A stretch of DNA of 64,000 nucleotides from Malachius bipustulatus (taxonomy: Eukaryota > Arthropoda > Insecta > Coleoptera > Melyridae): assembly GCA_910589415.1 (NCBI GenBank), contig OU342635.1:6386001-6450000 (forward strand), given 5' to 3'. Shown here one piece after another: positions 23,191-35,790 of the stretch (position 1 is the stretch's first letter; the number at the start of each line of letters is the position of its first letter). Under the pieces are notes generated by a model. That model was given only the letters and a program-made list of their open reading frames with translations. It made no database searches and was not told where the DNA came from. The translations under genes and the position numbers were made by a program.

Positions 23191-25840
23191 CTTCTAGGGT
23201 AGGTTCAAGGCCCTCGTACTTAAGCTTGCGCTTATTGTACAGCTTTGGATAATTAACTCATCTACCTATGTACCTAAGTACCTATGAGTTCAATGATTCT
23301 GCCATTTTGGTCCCAAATATTAGAAGTCTAGTTCCCTCTAATGCTGGGCATTCACACATTAGGTGGTATGGGGTTTCCTCCCCCTCCCCGAATCTCCTGC
23401 AATCTGGGTTGTTGCAATCTATTATTGTGTGGTGTTTCATTAGTGGGCAATGTCCTGTTAGAAGTCCAATTGCCCATCTCAGCTGGTGTTTACTCAGCTT
23501 TTTCAGTTCATTAGTTTTATTCTCTGATGGACTTCATTCCAATGGGAGCTATGTTTTTCTTCAGGAGGTCGTTTATCTTCCTTTTGACTTCGCTGTAGGC
23601 TATACCTATACAGCAAGTTGGTTCTGGTCCGATTAAAGGTAGTTTGGATCCCTTTTTTGCAAGCAAATCCGCTTTTTTGTTTTCGTTGTTGTTATGGTGT
23701 CCTTTTGTCCACCTCAGGTTTATTTTGTTGTTTTTCTCTGCTGGCTTTGCTAGAGAGTTAATGCAGCTCTTCACTGTATTGAATTATATCGTCACTGAGT
23801 CCCGTGCTCTTAGAGCTGCCTGGCTATCAGTAACGATTTCAATGTTCCAATTTTCATAGGAACCAGCGATCATTATATTCCATACAGGCGTGGATTGCCG
23901 AAATTTTTGTCTGTAGCACGGCTGCTAGTCCACCTAGGTTTATACTAAATTTTCCTTTGCCTCTCCCAGCAACTCCCGCTCCAGCGCTAATCTTTGTCTT
24001 GGATCCATCCGTGTATCAAGTGCATTAGTTGTTTTTGGTTTGGATTTGTAACGAATTCCGAGGCATTCGTAGTTAATTATTATTTATTTTAATTAATCGA
24101 GGGGTTTATCAGAAGGATACAGTTTTTACAGCGGTGATTAGCAGGTTATCTCGCCGGCACCGGCTATATAAGCAGACCCAACGGAGATGCAGGTCAGATG
24201 GATCCGAGGAACTGACTCGAGAACCACTCTCCCTCCCTGTGAACTGAGCTAGGAGGTCTTCAGCAGGAGGCATGTAATGAGTGCACTCCGGCCAGTACCC
24301 AGCCGGATACAGCAGGACAATGAAATGAGTCGAGCCTAGCTGTAACTGGACGTCGGGAGATCGGTGAGAGTGAACTGAGCTCTTATCGACTGCCGGTCAT
24401 AACAGGGCATCAACCGGGGCTGTAGTGAAGTCCCGGCGGATCCTTTCAGACGACGCCTGGCCTGTATTGAGGGCCAGGTAAACCAGCCGTCGGATCGCAA
24501 TGTAATGAGTTGTCGATCCGGCAATCCCGTCACGTCGCGTATTCCGGAGGCCGCAGCAGCAGCAGATGCGACACGCAGCGTGCGGTGGTAAGGGAGCTAC
24601 TGACGCAGCGAAGCCGGAGGTGAATCGTCCGTCCGACCGACCAATTAACAGGGGTGCGTGTACCGACGCAGATATCTCCCGCCAATCAGGCGGCCTGCAG
24701 GGGACGGAGAGCCGGCCCACATTGTTCAGGATTCAACAATATTAATTTAATAGGTACAAATATGTGTAAATATCGTAATTGTAAATAAAGATTTTTATTA
24801 TTCTAATTGACTTGTCACGGGTAAAAGGGGGCAATTATCCATCCCTGGGGAATCATCTCTACCATACCGAAAATCCCGTTACAGATTTCATATTCTTTTG
24901 TTCCTTTTCTGGTATTACTACCTGGTAAGGTTTACAAAAGTTTATTCTCTTACTAGTTCTATCTGGTCGCAAGTTTAAAATGTAATTGGTTTCCAGATGT
25001 TTGAATATTTCTATGTGGTATCCTTTCCTTATATTGAAGGTCCCATGTAGTATTGTCCTAAGCCTGTTGGCCGCCGCTAGTGCCTCTGTCTCCACCACCA
25101 AATGAAGTGGCGGGAGCCCTAAGAGCACCTCCATGGCAGCTGTTGGTGTAGTTCTCATCGCTCCTGTTATTGTTAGTAACGCAAGTCTCTGAAGCTTTTT
25201 TAACTTTGTAACGTGCTCCTTTTTTCTGGATTTATGCCACCATAATAGAGAGCCATATGTAATCGTGGGAACTATAACCTCAGTCGTTTCTGGTTTCAAT
25301 CCCCACGTTCTACCATCATTTCTCTACTGGCCCATAAGGCTCTGGTAGCCTTTATGTTTGTTCTTTATATGGGTGTTCCGAGGTTAAATTTGTTATCCAG
25401 GGTAATACCCAGATAAACCTCCGTACTCAGTGGGATTTCTTGTCCTCCAAGTCTTAGTCTCTTCAGGTCTTGAAGATTTCTACTTTTCTTGAAGGCAATT
25501 ATTGTAGTCTTGTCAGGATTAACTGACAGTCCTTTTGCTTGGCACCATTTTTCTACTGTTCTTAGAATAGTGATGTCATCTGCATATCCTTGTACGTGAA
25601 TTCCTTTTCTTTCTAGTTCCCAAAGTAGGCTGTCGCCAACCAGGCTTCACAGCGGAGGTGATAGCACTCCCCCCTGCGGGCATCCTTAGTGGACCGTCAC
25701 CTTCCTACTCGTGTTTTCAAGGAAACTGGTGATTTGTCTGTTTCTAATTGTGGAGTCTATCCAGTCCGTAATAGCCTCGTGAACACCCCCATTTTCCACA
25801 GCTCTCTGTATAGAGATAAAAGAGGCCAAAAATCCTAAGT
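23191..25840 (-). mobile_element. LINE (RNase H-bearing, I/R1-like), copy 2
   Basis: Minus strand, 5' to 3'. An RT fragment has CPQGGVLSP (about 25680) and YADD (about 25585). An RT C-terminal region (24884-25299) has YGSLLWWH, LQRLALLTITGAMRTTPT and LGLPPLHL. Then comes RNase H, with its tail LRWTKGHHNNNENKKADLLA near 23700. It is 5'-truncated at about 25840 and has frame breaks. A solo LTR interrupts it at 24047-24883. With the LTR removed the flanks match copy 1 (around 555), confirming the join. Copy 2 extends further 3' than copy 1 within the window. Confidence 0.8.
24047..24883 (+). mobile_element. Solo Ty3/gypsy LTR (837 bp), GATT duplication
   Basis: Begins TGTAACGAATTCC and ends AATCCCGTTACA, the same termini as the LTRs of the full gypsy element at 39439-46210 but in the opposite orientation on this strand. 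GATT precedes (24043-24046) and follows (24884-24887) it, a 4-bp target-site duplication. The open frames within it are chance frames in GC-rich LTR sequence. A solo LTR is the usual product of LTR-LTR recombination. Confidence 0.9.
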
Positions 25841-26097
25841 AAACAGTAGGAAGAAAGCCCATTCGAGTTTAATGGCACACTACATTGGGGTCTCTTTACT
25901 TAGGCTATTTAAGGATTTGTGATAGGTAACTACCCTTCTCAGATTATTGGTCACTTTTATTACTACCATTAATATATCAATCATTTGTTATTCACATATT
26001 TTATGTACATTTTTTTAATTATTGGCTTGTAATAATTATAGTTTTTTTGATATTTTTTTTCAGCAATTTTGATTTTATTAATCGCTTTCTACCGATA

Positions 26098-27539
26098 TAT
26101 TGAAGAAAAATTGGTTTATTTTGACCACTTTACCACAAAAATACATTTTTTTGCTTGTAACCCAACGAATAAAATTAAACTGATTTTGCCATTCTATGGT
26201 GCTATTCTAATTACACGACATAAGTGATGAGCCATACTGTACATATTAACATAAACTAGCAGAATTCTTCCAAGAAAATACTTTGGAGGAGAATTTATAG
26301 TTGAGTTTGGAAATCAAAACACAGTTTGAATTTGATTTGAAAAATTACAGAGTAACTGAAACGGGTAGGTTTTTTATTTGAAGCGTATAAAATCCGAAAA
26401 TCCCCACTCCGACAGTAAGCTGTGTATATAAATTACAATGTGTCACAGGGTATCTGCCACCTACCTCTTTCCGTGCACTTAGGAACGCAATCTCTGACGG
26501 TGGAGCCCTCGCTTACGTATTTCTGGAACAAAAGAAACGACACATTTGTTATGTAGCTCCATAAAAATTTAACCCTCAACTCTCTCTTTTTGAACTACTT
26601 TACGGTACTCCCTTTTTTATGAATTATGAATCGGAAATGGTCTGTTATGCCTTTTGAATAGCGACAGCGAATTTTTTCACTTTTTTACATTAATGCAGAA
26701 TGCGTCATTCATTCATGTATAGTCCTTACTAATTGATTCGTACAAAGCACATAATAGGGACACGTTTAAAAATAATTTGTCTTTTCATTGTTTTCTCTAG
26801 CGATTTTCCTCCCAGTATGGGAATGAGACCTCCCAATCAAATAATAACGTTCTTTCAAGCTTTGGAGTCATTAAAGCATGCCTACTTTATTACATGACCT
26901 GAAATAATATATATTTTTTGTTTCATTCAACCACTCTTGTTATGTGGCCGATTGGCGCAAGTCTCAAAGGTGTAAGAAGAGGTCACGGAAACACAAGTAT
27001 AAAAACAATGCAAACGGTTTTTTTTGCGAGAACGCACAACTTGATTAGACGCAATCGCGAATCCGTTCATTACTCACCCGAGATATCATCGTTTTGGTTC
27101 TTAGTTTTTTTCCCCGTAAAAACGGGACTCACCGGGAGTAACGAACGAAGTTGGAGGCAAAAGGCATGTTTCCTAAGGTTTCAGCCAATTTTTGTGCGGA
27201 TCGGTGTATTAAGAGCGAAAGGGGAACATAAAGCACACGGAATCGGGCATAACTTTCATAATTTTTGTCTCAGCAGTAAAAAAACATTTCCAAAAAAGCC
27301 TATCGATTGATTATAGTTTTTTTTTTAATAAACAAATGGCGGCAAAAACAAAAAATGAAAAAAAAAACATAAAGGAAGGGGTAGGGTTTTTTTTGATCCC
27401 GATCTGGTACACTCCCCCTCAGCTGGACATGCACCCCCTCGTATGACAAGCCAGTTGGAAAGCCAAAATATAATGTTTCAAATAATTGGAAAATTTATTT
27501 TATTTTTAATAATATACAGTCAGGTTTATTGACAATGCC
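26098..27539. other. No gene recognised
   Basis: The frame at 26918-27310 (130 codons) has no family resemblance and no conserved motif. A homopolymer-rich stretch lies at 27315-27400. Nothing supportable. Confidence 0.45.
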
Positions 27540-28060
27540 CGGTCAGCTCAGATTTTTTTTCTTAAAAGTACCCACGGTTCAAGTAGTCTGGTATGTTTTT
27601 TTTTGTTTTTTTTGCCAAGTCCGATCATAGCTCGAATTTTTTTGCGAGGTCCCGCCAGAGGTTTGCGAGGTTTGACCAGATCCATCAGTTTTTTTTCGCA
27701 AGGTCCAGTCAGAGACAAAGTCCGTTCATCTCAAATTTGTTTTTCAAGATCCAGTTTGACAAAGCTCAAAAACCGGACCTTTTTATAGAGTTGGTCGGAC
27801 CTTGTCTAACCGACCTTGCAGCAAAAAACATCTAAAAAAAATAGACCTCAGAATCAAATATTCAAGCAGCCCGGACTTTGCGCAAAAAGTCGAGTTTCCA
27901 AGCTGATCAGACTTTGTCCTGGCCGGAATTTGTTCAACCTTGACAACGAAATCGAGCTGACTAGATTTTCTCTAACTGGACCTTGCAAAAAAAATCAAGC
28001 TGGCCAGAACGTTGTCTAACCGGAGATTGCAGCAAAAAATAATTCGAGCTGACCGAACCT
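27540..28060. repeat. Degenerate palindromic repeat array
   Basis: The left half repeats a T-run followed by a (C/G)AAGGTCC(G/A)GT(C/T)-like box. The right half repeats the reverse complement (ACCGGACCTTGCA-like box plus A-run). The outer ends GGTCAGCTC..ATTTTTTT and AAAAAA..GAGCTGACC are complementary. About ten degenerate units of roughly 40-45 bp are arranged as a large imperfect palindrome centred near 27800. Origin unknown. Confidence 0.55.
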
Positions 28061-28169
28061 TCTTGTCCTGGGTATAGAATCTACGCTTACTAACTTTTTG
28101 CAAGCCACGAGTCGCCACTGTGACAAGCTGCGTTCGTCATTATCTTTCATTGCTTCTTAAAGTCTATTT

Positions 28170-28580
28170 CTCTTACGCTTTGGGTTCATAGAAAAATATG
28201 ACCATTTCTGGTGAGCCAAAAATTTTCCAATTAATGATGGTCGTTCAAATCTGTAAATTTGTCTCTTGATGATGTACCTAAGGACCGTCTCGTTTTGGTG
28301 ATAATTTTAATGTGGTTTAATTGGAGTGAAGAGCTACTTAGCACATGATTCTTCAGGAGAACAAGATCACCCTTTTGATATCTGGAGGTGATCTTTGTTT
28401 TTGATCAGCATATTATCTCCTGTTGCTTTATTTGGACATCATGTGCTTCTTATAAAATATGCTCCATCTTCCGTTGGTAAGGGGTAACTGACGATACAAA
28501 ATTTTCTGTCTCCATTAGTTATTGCTTCACTTCATGAGCTACTTCGAAACTGTTCGATCTTAGCTTGAAACGAACTATTT
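28170..28580 (-). pseudogene. Remnant of a Ty3/gypsy integrase C-terminus
   Basis: The minus strand encodes YQKGDLVLLKNHVLSSS, closely resembling the GDKVLRKEHHLSSA segment at the end of the integrase of the intact gypsy at 40973-44083. In that family it precedes the GPY/F module. Upstream frames are broken by stops. A short, decayed fragment of a different gypsy copy. Confidence 0.5.
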
Positions 28581-29770
28581 AACCCTTAGAGGGGAAAAAT
28601 AGTCGCTGAGAGCATGAGACAGAAAAAAACAAGGGTCGTAGGTCGTAGGTTGAGTCGCTAGTCTAAGAGGGTCAACAATAACAAGCAGGTCAGCAGAACA
28701 ACAGGTACTCTTATTAAAATAAAATCACAGATGTTATCACAGACTCTTGAGCACGGTTAACAGATAATAAAAAAACAAGAGCGTGCGGTGCTAGGCGAAT
28801 GAATGGATCGGATACTGATGGTTCACAAGGGCACTTATCTTCGTATGGTTCTCCAGTACGAGGATGACGATTTTCGGGTCAGGTGCCCTTCAGTGCTAGG
28901 TACAAGTCCAGTTGGTAGTGGACTGGATCTCCAGGCTTGGCTCCAGGAACTTGCTTTGGTTCGAAAGGTGGACTTCGCAGGAAAAAGTGGCGTCGGTACA
29001 AAAAAAAAGCAAGGCTGGTATGGAAAAATCTGCCTTAATCTTCCTAGGTACGTAGAATTCTTCTCGGTACGGAAAAAGCAGTTGCCTCCAGGAAAAAAGC
29101 AAGCCAAAAACGTGTGTGATGTTTATAATAATGAACGGTAAGTTCAAGACGCCATTATGTCTATTTTCGCGACAGGTATTTGCGTGGACCTTCCTGAGCG
29201 AATTCCAGCAGTGAAAAGAAGGTGAAGACGCAGGTATTCGCAGATTTCAACTCGACAGTCGAGGTCGACGAGACTCGACGGCCGAAGTCGACGAACTCGA
29301 GGCCTCCAGTCGGCCGTGCACTAAACGCCACCATCACTCACTCACTGCGCGCGCCCGCCGTTGTCTCCGTGTTGCTGGCATTTAGCCGGTACGTACAGGG
29401 TGTACGTTACAAGCTCTCTTCCAAACGTCAGATAACTTGAAATCTGGCCAGTATTCTGATCCCATGAAGAATCGTCATTTTGGCAAAGCTTGACCTTTAA
29501 TAACGATTTTTTTCCCTTTAACAGTATTATATTTTGCTTGGTACCTATAATAAATGGTAATTAATGGCGTCAGTTCCTGACTGATTACTCGTTTAAGCAC
29601 ATGCACCATATCTATGAACTACTTCTTCGATAGAAGCTTTCCTGGACTCTGTGCGAACGTTTAAAGACAGTGTGAGGTGTACCTAAACATTTCTACGCAA
29701 CTCTTAATCACGATATTTAGGTTATCGTGTACTTACTGCCCGCCCTTGCCGCTACCTAAGACGGCACAAG
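28581..29770. other. No gene recognised; GC-rich patch
   Basis: Both strands are open over 28835-29141, which usually reflects base composition. A GC- and CpG-rich patch with repeated GTCGA(C/G) words lies at 29240-29380. A CpG-rich promoter or LTR remnant is possible but not shown. Confidence 0.35.
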
Positions 29771-30599
29771 GTTTTAGTTTCACCGGCGGCCGCCACCGAG
29801 GCGCTATTGTTACATCTAGTCTGATTGCTGGCCAGCTAGGCCGCGGTAAAAACTATTTTTTAATAAATATTATTATAATTTATATTGAATAATAACTTTT
29901 AAAATTTTACAACCACTTTTTTATTATTAGGTTGATCATGTTATTTGTAATATCCCTAATAGTATTACTACTTGTAAAAATGGGGTTTCCGATAAAATTG
30001 ATTCATAAATAAAACAACAAACTTGAAATTGAAGATGTATACTTTTTTCACCAACTTACCTTACTACGAAAAGTAGGTAAATGTCGAAGGACACTTTTCC
30101 CCTTATCTTTTTTTTTCAAAGAATTTTTTGGCATCTGTCTCACTATAAGCACAGCACTTCCTGACCATATTTGTCGCTAAGCTTGGACTCGGAACAAGAA
30201 AAGAACAAACTATATTCAGGTTCCATTTCCAGTACTACAAATTTATTTGCGAAAAACTACACTTTATCTGCAATTTAACACTAAAACAACTTCGTTAATT
30301 AAGATTAATGTACTGGCCAAATAGCTGGTAAAAGCGAAAGGTGATAAACACTAAAGAAGAAGTTCGATAATATTCGAACGGTATTGTTCACATGAAATTA
30401 CGGAGACTAAGATTAACCGGTCTAAATTGCGTCTTGTCTACGAAGAAAGAGAACTAAATCCCTTTAATTAATAGAGCAAAATCGCCGTTTTTATGTTTTT
30501 CTGCTAACATCAAATCTAACTATATTTCAAAACCGATATTTGAATTTAAGACTAGAAAGAACAGTAGCGCAGCGAGGCGGCCGCCGGTGAAACTAAAAC
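29771..30599. mobile_element. Inverted-repeat DNA element with GC-rich ends
   Basis: 29771-29794 and 30576-30599 are perfect 24-bp reverse complements (GTTTTAGTTTCACCGGCGGC is the first 20 bases), and the similarity extends inward to about 42 bp (GCGCTA..TGTT). The interior is AT-rich and non-coding, so this is a non-autonomous element of about 830 bp. A target-site duplication was not obvious. Confidence 0.75.
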
Positions 30600-33500
30600 T
30601 ACCGCCTGGCGAGAGCTCCATTTCAGAGCGGCCAGTGTGTACACCGTAACCTATATCTACATCGAGCTCTTAATATAACTTAACTCAGTACTTGCACGGT
30701 ATAAACTTTTTTTTAGTATCAACATGTTTTTTAAATAAATAAAACTGAAATAAATAAACTGAAATTTGATGAAAATTGAAAATTTCAAATCGCTATATAA
30801 GAATAAGGGCATCGCCGATGAAAAGGAGAATAAAATTTATACGGAGATGACGAGATAATTTTCGCAGCAATTAGAATTGTAATTAATTTCTTTTTATTTT
30901 TCTTCTCCAAAAACAAATTAAAGTAGCAGACTGTTAAAAACTGAACGATAAATAATTATGTAATACCTATCAAGGTGAAGTTAACGTCTTTCAAAATATC
31001 TACGATCAGGCAGCGTTATCAAAAAGGTAAAAGTTAATTTCTGGTAAACAATTTTTTCTTCCATCTTCATAGTTGAAGATGAGTATAGATCGACCTACCC
31101 TTCTCCTTGTTTCTAATTAAATGTATATTTTAGAGAATATAATGCATAAATAAACACAACTTGTACTCCGCCACGGGTTTTTTACTTTCTTTAATAAATT
31201 ATTTCGAGCTCATTGCTTGTGCAAAAGTTTTTATTGCACTCTTTTGCGCAAAAAAGAAAAAAAGACATAATAGAGTCTGTATCACAATAATGTTATGATT
31301 ACATATATTATTACTGGTAAAACTTATTCAGGAGTTTACCGGAATCATAGCCAAAATAAACAATTCCGAAAATTGAAATCATCAATGCTGATTTATTGAC
31401 ACATCGATTCGGCAATGTTTGCAGTTACCTGCTACCACAAATAAATCAGTCCATCCGACATTATTCCAGTGGCAGATATGGCAGAAATCTCGATATTTAC
31501 CTACTCTCTTTTATTATGTTTTTTCTCTCGAGCGTAGCACATTGTTTTTAATTTTTTTTTCTTCTACAAAGGACATTCTTTAATATTCAAATAAATATAG
31601 ACGATTAATCTTAATAAAAATGATTGTTTCATTAATATCTTAAAAATTAGTAACTAAGTACACGTATTTTATGCAGACCATCAGAATTATAACGATACGA
31701 CTTTTGCTTTATTATGATGATGATTTTATAGAATTATTGTTATCCTAAGTAAATAATGCAAATGTAAAGGTAGAATAGCAGATTTTTTAGTTATCCAGAT
31801 TTCAAGAGTTTCGTTAAATTTCTGGTTCAGCTATGGATTCACAATATAGATTGATGTTCGAAGGTTCGAAGCACGGAATGCATCATTTGCCCACATATTC
31901 TCTAGCGATCTGGGGCCCAAATTCCAAACCTCAGCAGTCTGTATAGAAGATTTAAAAAAATTGTATCCGATTATTTAAATTTAACACCCTGAGCTGTGTG
32001 GTATTGTGTTTCAGTTTTCCAGCTGAATGTCCAAATATGCTCGAACCTTCAGAGGGGATTTAAGAGAGTCAGGCCGGGTCCCTATATGGATGCTAGGGTC
32101 GTTAGAGATCCCTATCTATCTGCGACAAATTGAATATTCGGCAAAATTTCGATGCGCTCTAACATATCGATACCTGGTTTGTTCTGGTTGAAAAGATCTA
32201 GCACAGTCACTGAAGGTTTTCGCCTCAGAAAAGTTTACACCTTCATTGATTTGGGTGAAAATTGGTAAGTAGTTATAGAGGGTGCCTCAAGTAAGAAAAG
32301 TGACAACTTGTGCTTTTACCATATGGGGGGAGGCTACCTCTTCTCGGGGGCTGAGATTATTTTATCAAAAATAACCCCTGGAATCGATGAAGTCCGAATT
32401 CTTAGTAAAATATATTCTATAATTTTATTTTTTGTTGATAAGTCAATTTTTTTAGTTATGAGTGAAAAAAATATACGTTTTTAGAAAATAATGTGCTCCT
32501 ACCAAAATGAAAGCTAATAAAAAAACAAAGAAATTGGTTTTTTTATGAACATTTTAAGTTTATTCCAAATCGACTTATGCTAGCTAAAGGTATCATTTTT
32601 CAAAATACATATACTTGGAATATATAGAAGATCCTTACGAACAGTTGTATTAAAACTGTGTATCCAAATTGTATATTTGTCTTTTTTTACTGCATCATTT
32701 ATTGCCCTTAAGACGTAGTTATTCATATAGCAGCGAGCGAATTTGTAAACATAAATCCCAATTCATCATATCATTTACTTCAGCTTTTACTTACATATGA
32801 ACTTGGGAATGTCTGCCTGCAGTATAATCCCCGGGGATATCGAGGCTTGTCCGGCATAAAATTGCACGAGACTGAAGCTACGCTCTTTGGGTTTACATTG
32901 TCGACATCTTCATAAATAATTCAGTGACAAAGTAGTGGTCCAGCTGACATTCTACTCCTCCATTTGCATAATATTTTTAGCTAGCAACCGTAGGGTTTTG
33001 TGGTCGGAGTCGGGACTTTACAGGACTTTGGATATTCAAACACCGGCTGGGAGATCCAATGCCGGGACTGGGTAGGTACCTATTGTGCGATTATAATGAT
33101 ACGCGTAGATTTCGAGAAAATATGGGGAATATATTATTATGGGATTGTATTGATAGGTAAAAAGTTTTATAATCCCTGGTAAAAAAATAAGGTACTGTAA
33201 AGTTAGGGGTAGGAAGGTCTCTGAGATACTGCTAAATTGAATTACATGCATTATTGCCTCTCTTATTTACTTCTTGGGTATTCTCGATTCAAAAATACAT
33301 TGACGCAACAATAAATATATCCTGGTGGAAAAAAATCAAAATCTCTCTAGGCTATAAGATACAAGCCAAAAAGCTGAACAATATAATTATATGCACCTAA
33401 CTACCTAATGAAAAAAAAAGAATCCCCAGTGTGCCATTAAGCTTGCATAACAATGATTTTCTTCTTTCGATTGTTTCCTCAATTTACTTAAGAATTTATG

Positions 33501-33956
33501 ATACCAACCCTCTTCAGATTATATTCACCTTATATAAAAGCTTTTCATGGATATTATTAAGTAGAATCATAAAATTTTCAAATAATGTTACCTAATTGCG
33601 ACTATTTTTATACTTCCGCAACAAAAATAGTAAATGCTGGAGTGCTCGCAGCAACAACACTTCGTTTGAAATTATCCAAATTACAGAAGAGAAAGCGCAT
33701 TTTCATGTTTCCGCGAGACATTGTTCCAAAAAAGTTCAGTATTATAACTACATAAGTGAGTAATATTGCATTAGCTGCAGTAAGCAACTTTATTGGATTA
33801 CCTGCAGCAGTATTATCTGCACTAATTATATTAGATGTTATTATGGCTGCTGTTGGGAAATATTTAAATTTCATATACGGTCGTTTGGTATATGAGTGAA
33901 ATTGGTTATAAAATTTTGACATACTGGTACTATACCTTACCAGCATAAAGTTGCAT
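30600..33956. other. No gene recognised
   Basis: AT-rich. A rearranged piece of the 25.85-25.96 kb sequence lies at 33421-33530 (shared GTGTGCCATTAA, TTTACTTA, TTCAGATTAT). A minus-strand hydrophobic frame at 33608-33946 is discussed under rejected items. Confidence 0.45.
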
Positions 33957-35341
33957 AAACGTCACCGAGTTGTGGAACGGCGCAATCGAGCACCATGGGG
34001 AGTCTCGAGGGGTTGCGCTCGATATTTCTTGAGCTTTCGACCGTGTCTGGCATGATGGACTGTTGGCAAAACTGAAGGCTTATGACATGGCCGAGAGAAA
34101 TTCTGCTTGTGGCTTGCGAGTTATCTCGGAGATCGCTCATTGCAGGTGGCAGTCGATGGAGTTCTTTCTGAGACCTTTTCCATCAATGCCGGTGTGCCTC
34201 AGGGATCCATTTTATCTCCGACTCTCTTTCTAATATTTATAAACGACTTGCTTGAAACAACAAAAAATCCAATATACAGTTTTGCCGATGACAGTATACT
34301 CATATCTTCTTATACGTTAGATGCGCGAACATCTGCCATCGACGCACAGACTCGCAGGGAGCAAGAAGTTGCCATACTTAACAATGACTTACAAGAAACC
34401 AAATCCAATTTAATGCTGGAAAAACCCAAGCAGCCATCTTCTCCAAAAAGACCAACGTTTTAGAGCCAGATATGGTGATGGCGGTGCACTCTCTTACTCC
34501 ATCGGCATCTCTTCGTTTACTTGGAGTGAGCCTCGGAGGAACATGTCTTGGCATGATCATGTTGCAGGTCTGGCGAAGAGTGCTTCTCAAAAACTTGGAA
34601 CACTCTTCCGCACGAAGAAATTTTATACACAACAACAGCTTCTTCTCTTATACAAGGCTCAAATCCGACTATCCTTGGAGTACTGCTCACATATGTTTGG
34701 AGTTCAGCTCCTAAACATACGCTGAGACTACTCAACTCTATCCAGAAAAGAGCCATCCACTTGATTGGGGACCCAGATTTGACAAAAAATTTAGACACTC
34801 TCGAACATCGAAGAAGAGTAGCTGATCTGAGTCTGTTTTACAGATATTTTAATGGAAAGTGTTCAAAAGACGTGGCCCGCTTAATCCCACCAAGAACAAA
34901 ACCGGGCAGAAATACACGTCAAGCCGAAGACGCTCATTCGTATCAGGTTCAGCTCGTTACACCTCGTACCACCCTATTTCAGACTTCTTTTATGTATGGA
35001 ACCACATCACTTTGGAATAGCATTCCAAGGGGCGTGTTTCCCGAAGTATACAACCTACAGCGATTCAATGTCAACGCGAATCGACATCTCCGCTCATGCA
35101 CCGCTCCCAGAGCGTCATATGGATTTCCCTACAGTGCATGTGCATTTTCAATAAAAAAAATGAAGGTGTCTAGTATAAAACGATAAATATCTTCCCGAAA
35201 GAGCGACAAATTTTAGTAATAAATTTAGACTCTACTCTCTTAAGCAAAAAAATTCAGGTACTCGTTCTGGGGTGATATAGTTCGGAACGAATTCAAAACG
35301 ATAAGCTGTTTAATCTGACCCTCATTGTATTGTATTGTAAC
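33957..35341 (+). pseudogene. Jockey-like LINE reverse transcriptase, decayed
   Basis: Plus strand: a RT palm motif (AFDRVWHDGLL, about 34035) after an in-frame stop, NAGVPQGSILSPTLFLIFIND (from about 34182), the FADD active site (34283-34294) and a WHDHV thumb stretch (34548). A C-terminal region (34761-35186) includes PLTL-type LWNSIP sequence. The pieces lie in different frames. The 3' end is a short ATTGT microsatellite (about 35325-35340), as in the LINE at 13436. It is 5'-truncated at about 33957. Confidence 0.8.
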
Positions 35342-35559
35342 GACCTAGCAGTGTTACAGCTGTTATTAAATATTAAAAAGTTTTAAACCGCTAGCGACCT
35401 CTCTTTTCCAATGACCGTACTTAGAATATCGAGTTCTGTTTACGACTTCATAATCCATAAATCTCGATTAACAAGCAAACAGTCACCTAAACGTGTGTAA
35501 ATGTAGAGAGAAGGGTCAAGCGCAAAGAAAAAGTACATATTGATGTGAATATAATTTTT

Positions 35560-35790
35560 ATTCACCTCAAGCCTTTTTCAACATAGGGGTAACCTCGACT
35601 AAAAATAGTCCATAAAAATTCCCGAGGAGTTCTTTGGCGTTTCTCAATCCTGAGAGGTTCCTAAATGGATTTCTCTCCTTCCTTTCGAAGTACTGCCTTG
35701 AAGAATGTTCTTCGAAGCCACAGAACGGTTCTGGTCCTATAAAGGATGTTGATGCTCCTTTTCTAACCAATGAGAAGGCAATCCATTTGA
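35560..35790 (-). pseudogene. LINE RNase H tail fragment
   Basis: The minus strand encodes VRKGASTSFIGPEPFCG followed by SGLRNAK, typical of the end of the RNase H domain and following spacer in I/R1-type LINE polyproteins. About 70 codons; no start and no other domain nearby. A different family from the 23.2-kb LINE. Confidence 0.65.

Larger units (their letters stand above)
23031..26097. mobile_element. DNA element with long inverted repeats, filled by LINE and LTR
   Basis: The left arm (23031-23190) and right arm (25911-26097) are reverse complements over about 160-185 bp, sharing ATCGGTAGAAA, ACATAAAATA and TAATAAAAGTGACCAATA. The space between them is entirely LINE plus a solo LTR, so the LINE landed inside an older inverted-repeat element. 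Pieces resembling the right flank recur, rearranged, at 33421-33530. Confidence 0.7.

Noticed and set aside
24336..24720. Minus-strand frames of 65 and 107 codons
   Set aside because: Inside the solo LTR; same reasoning as for the full-length LTRs.
26918..27310. 130-codon plus-strand frame
   Set aside because: No recognisable domain, no splice or promoter context, in a region with no other coding signal.
28803..29147. Overlapping frames open on both strands
   Set aside because: Open on both strands at once, with no motif; more likely a composition effect or retroelement debris.
33608..33946. Minus-strand 112-codon hydrophobic frame that faintly resembles an insect chemoreceptor C-terminus
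   Set aside because: Only vague hydrophobic pattern and an MKMRF-like stretch; no conserved TYhhhhhQF-type motif, no neighbouring exons or splice sites I could match.
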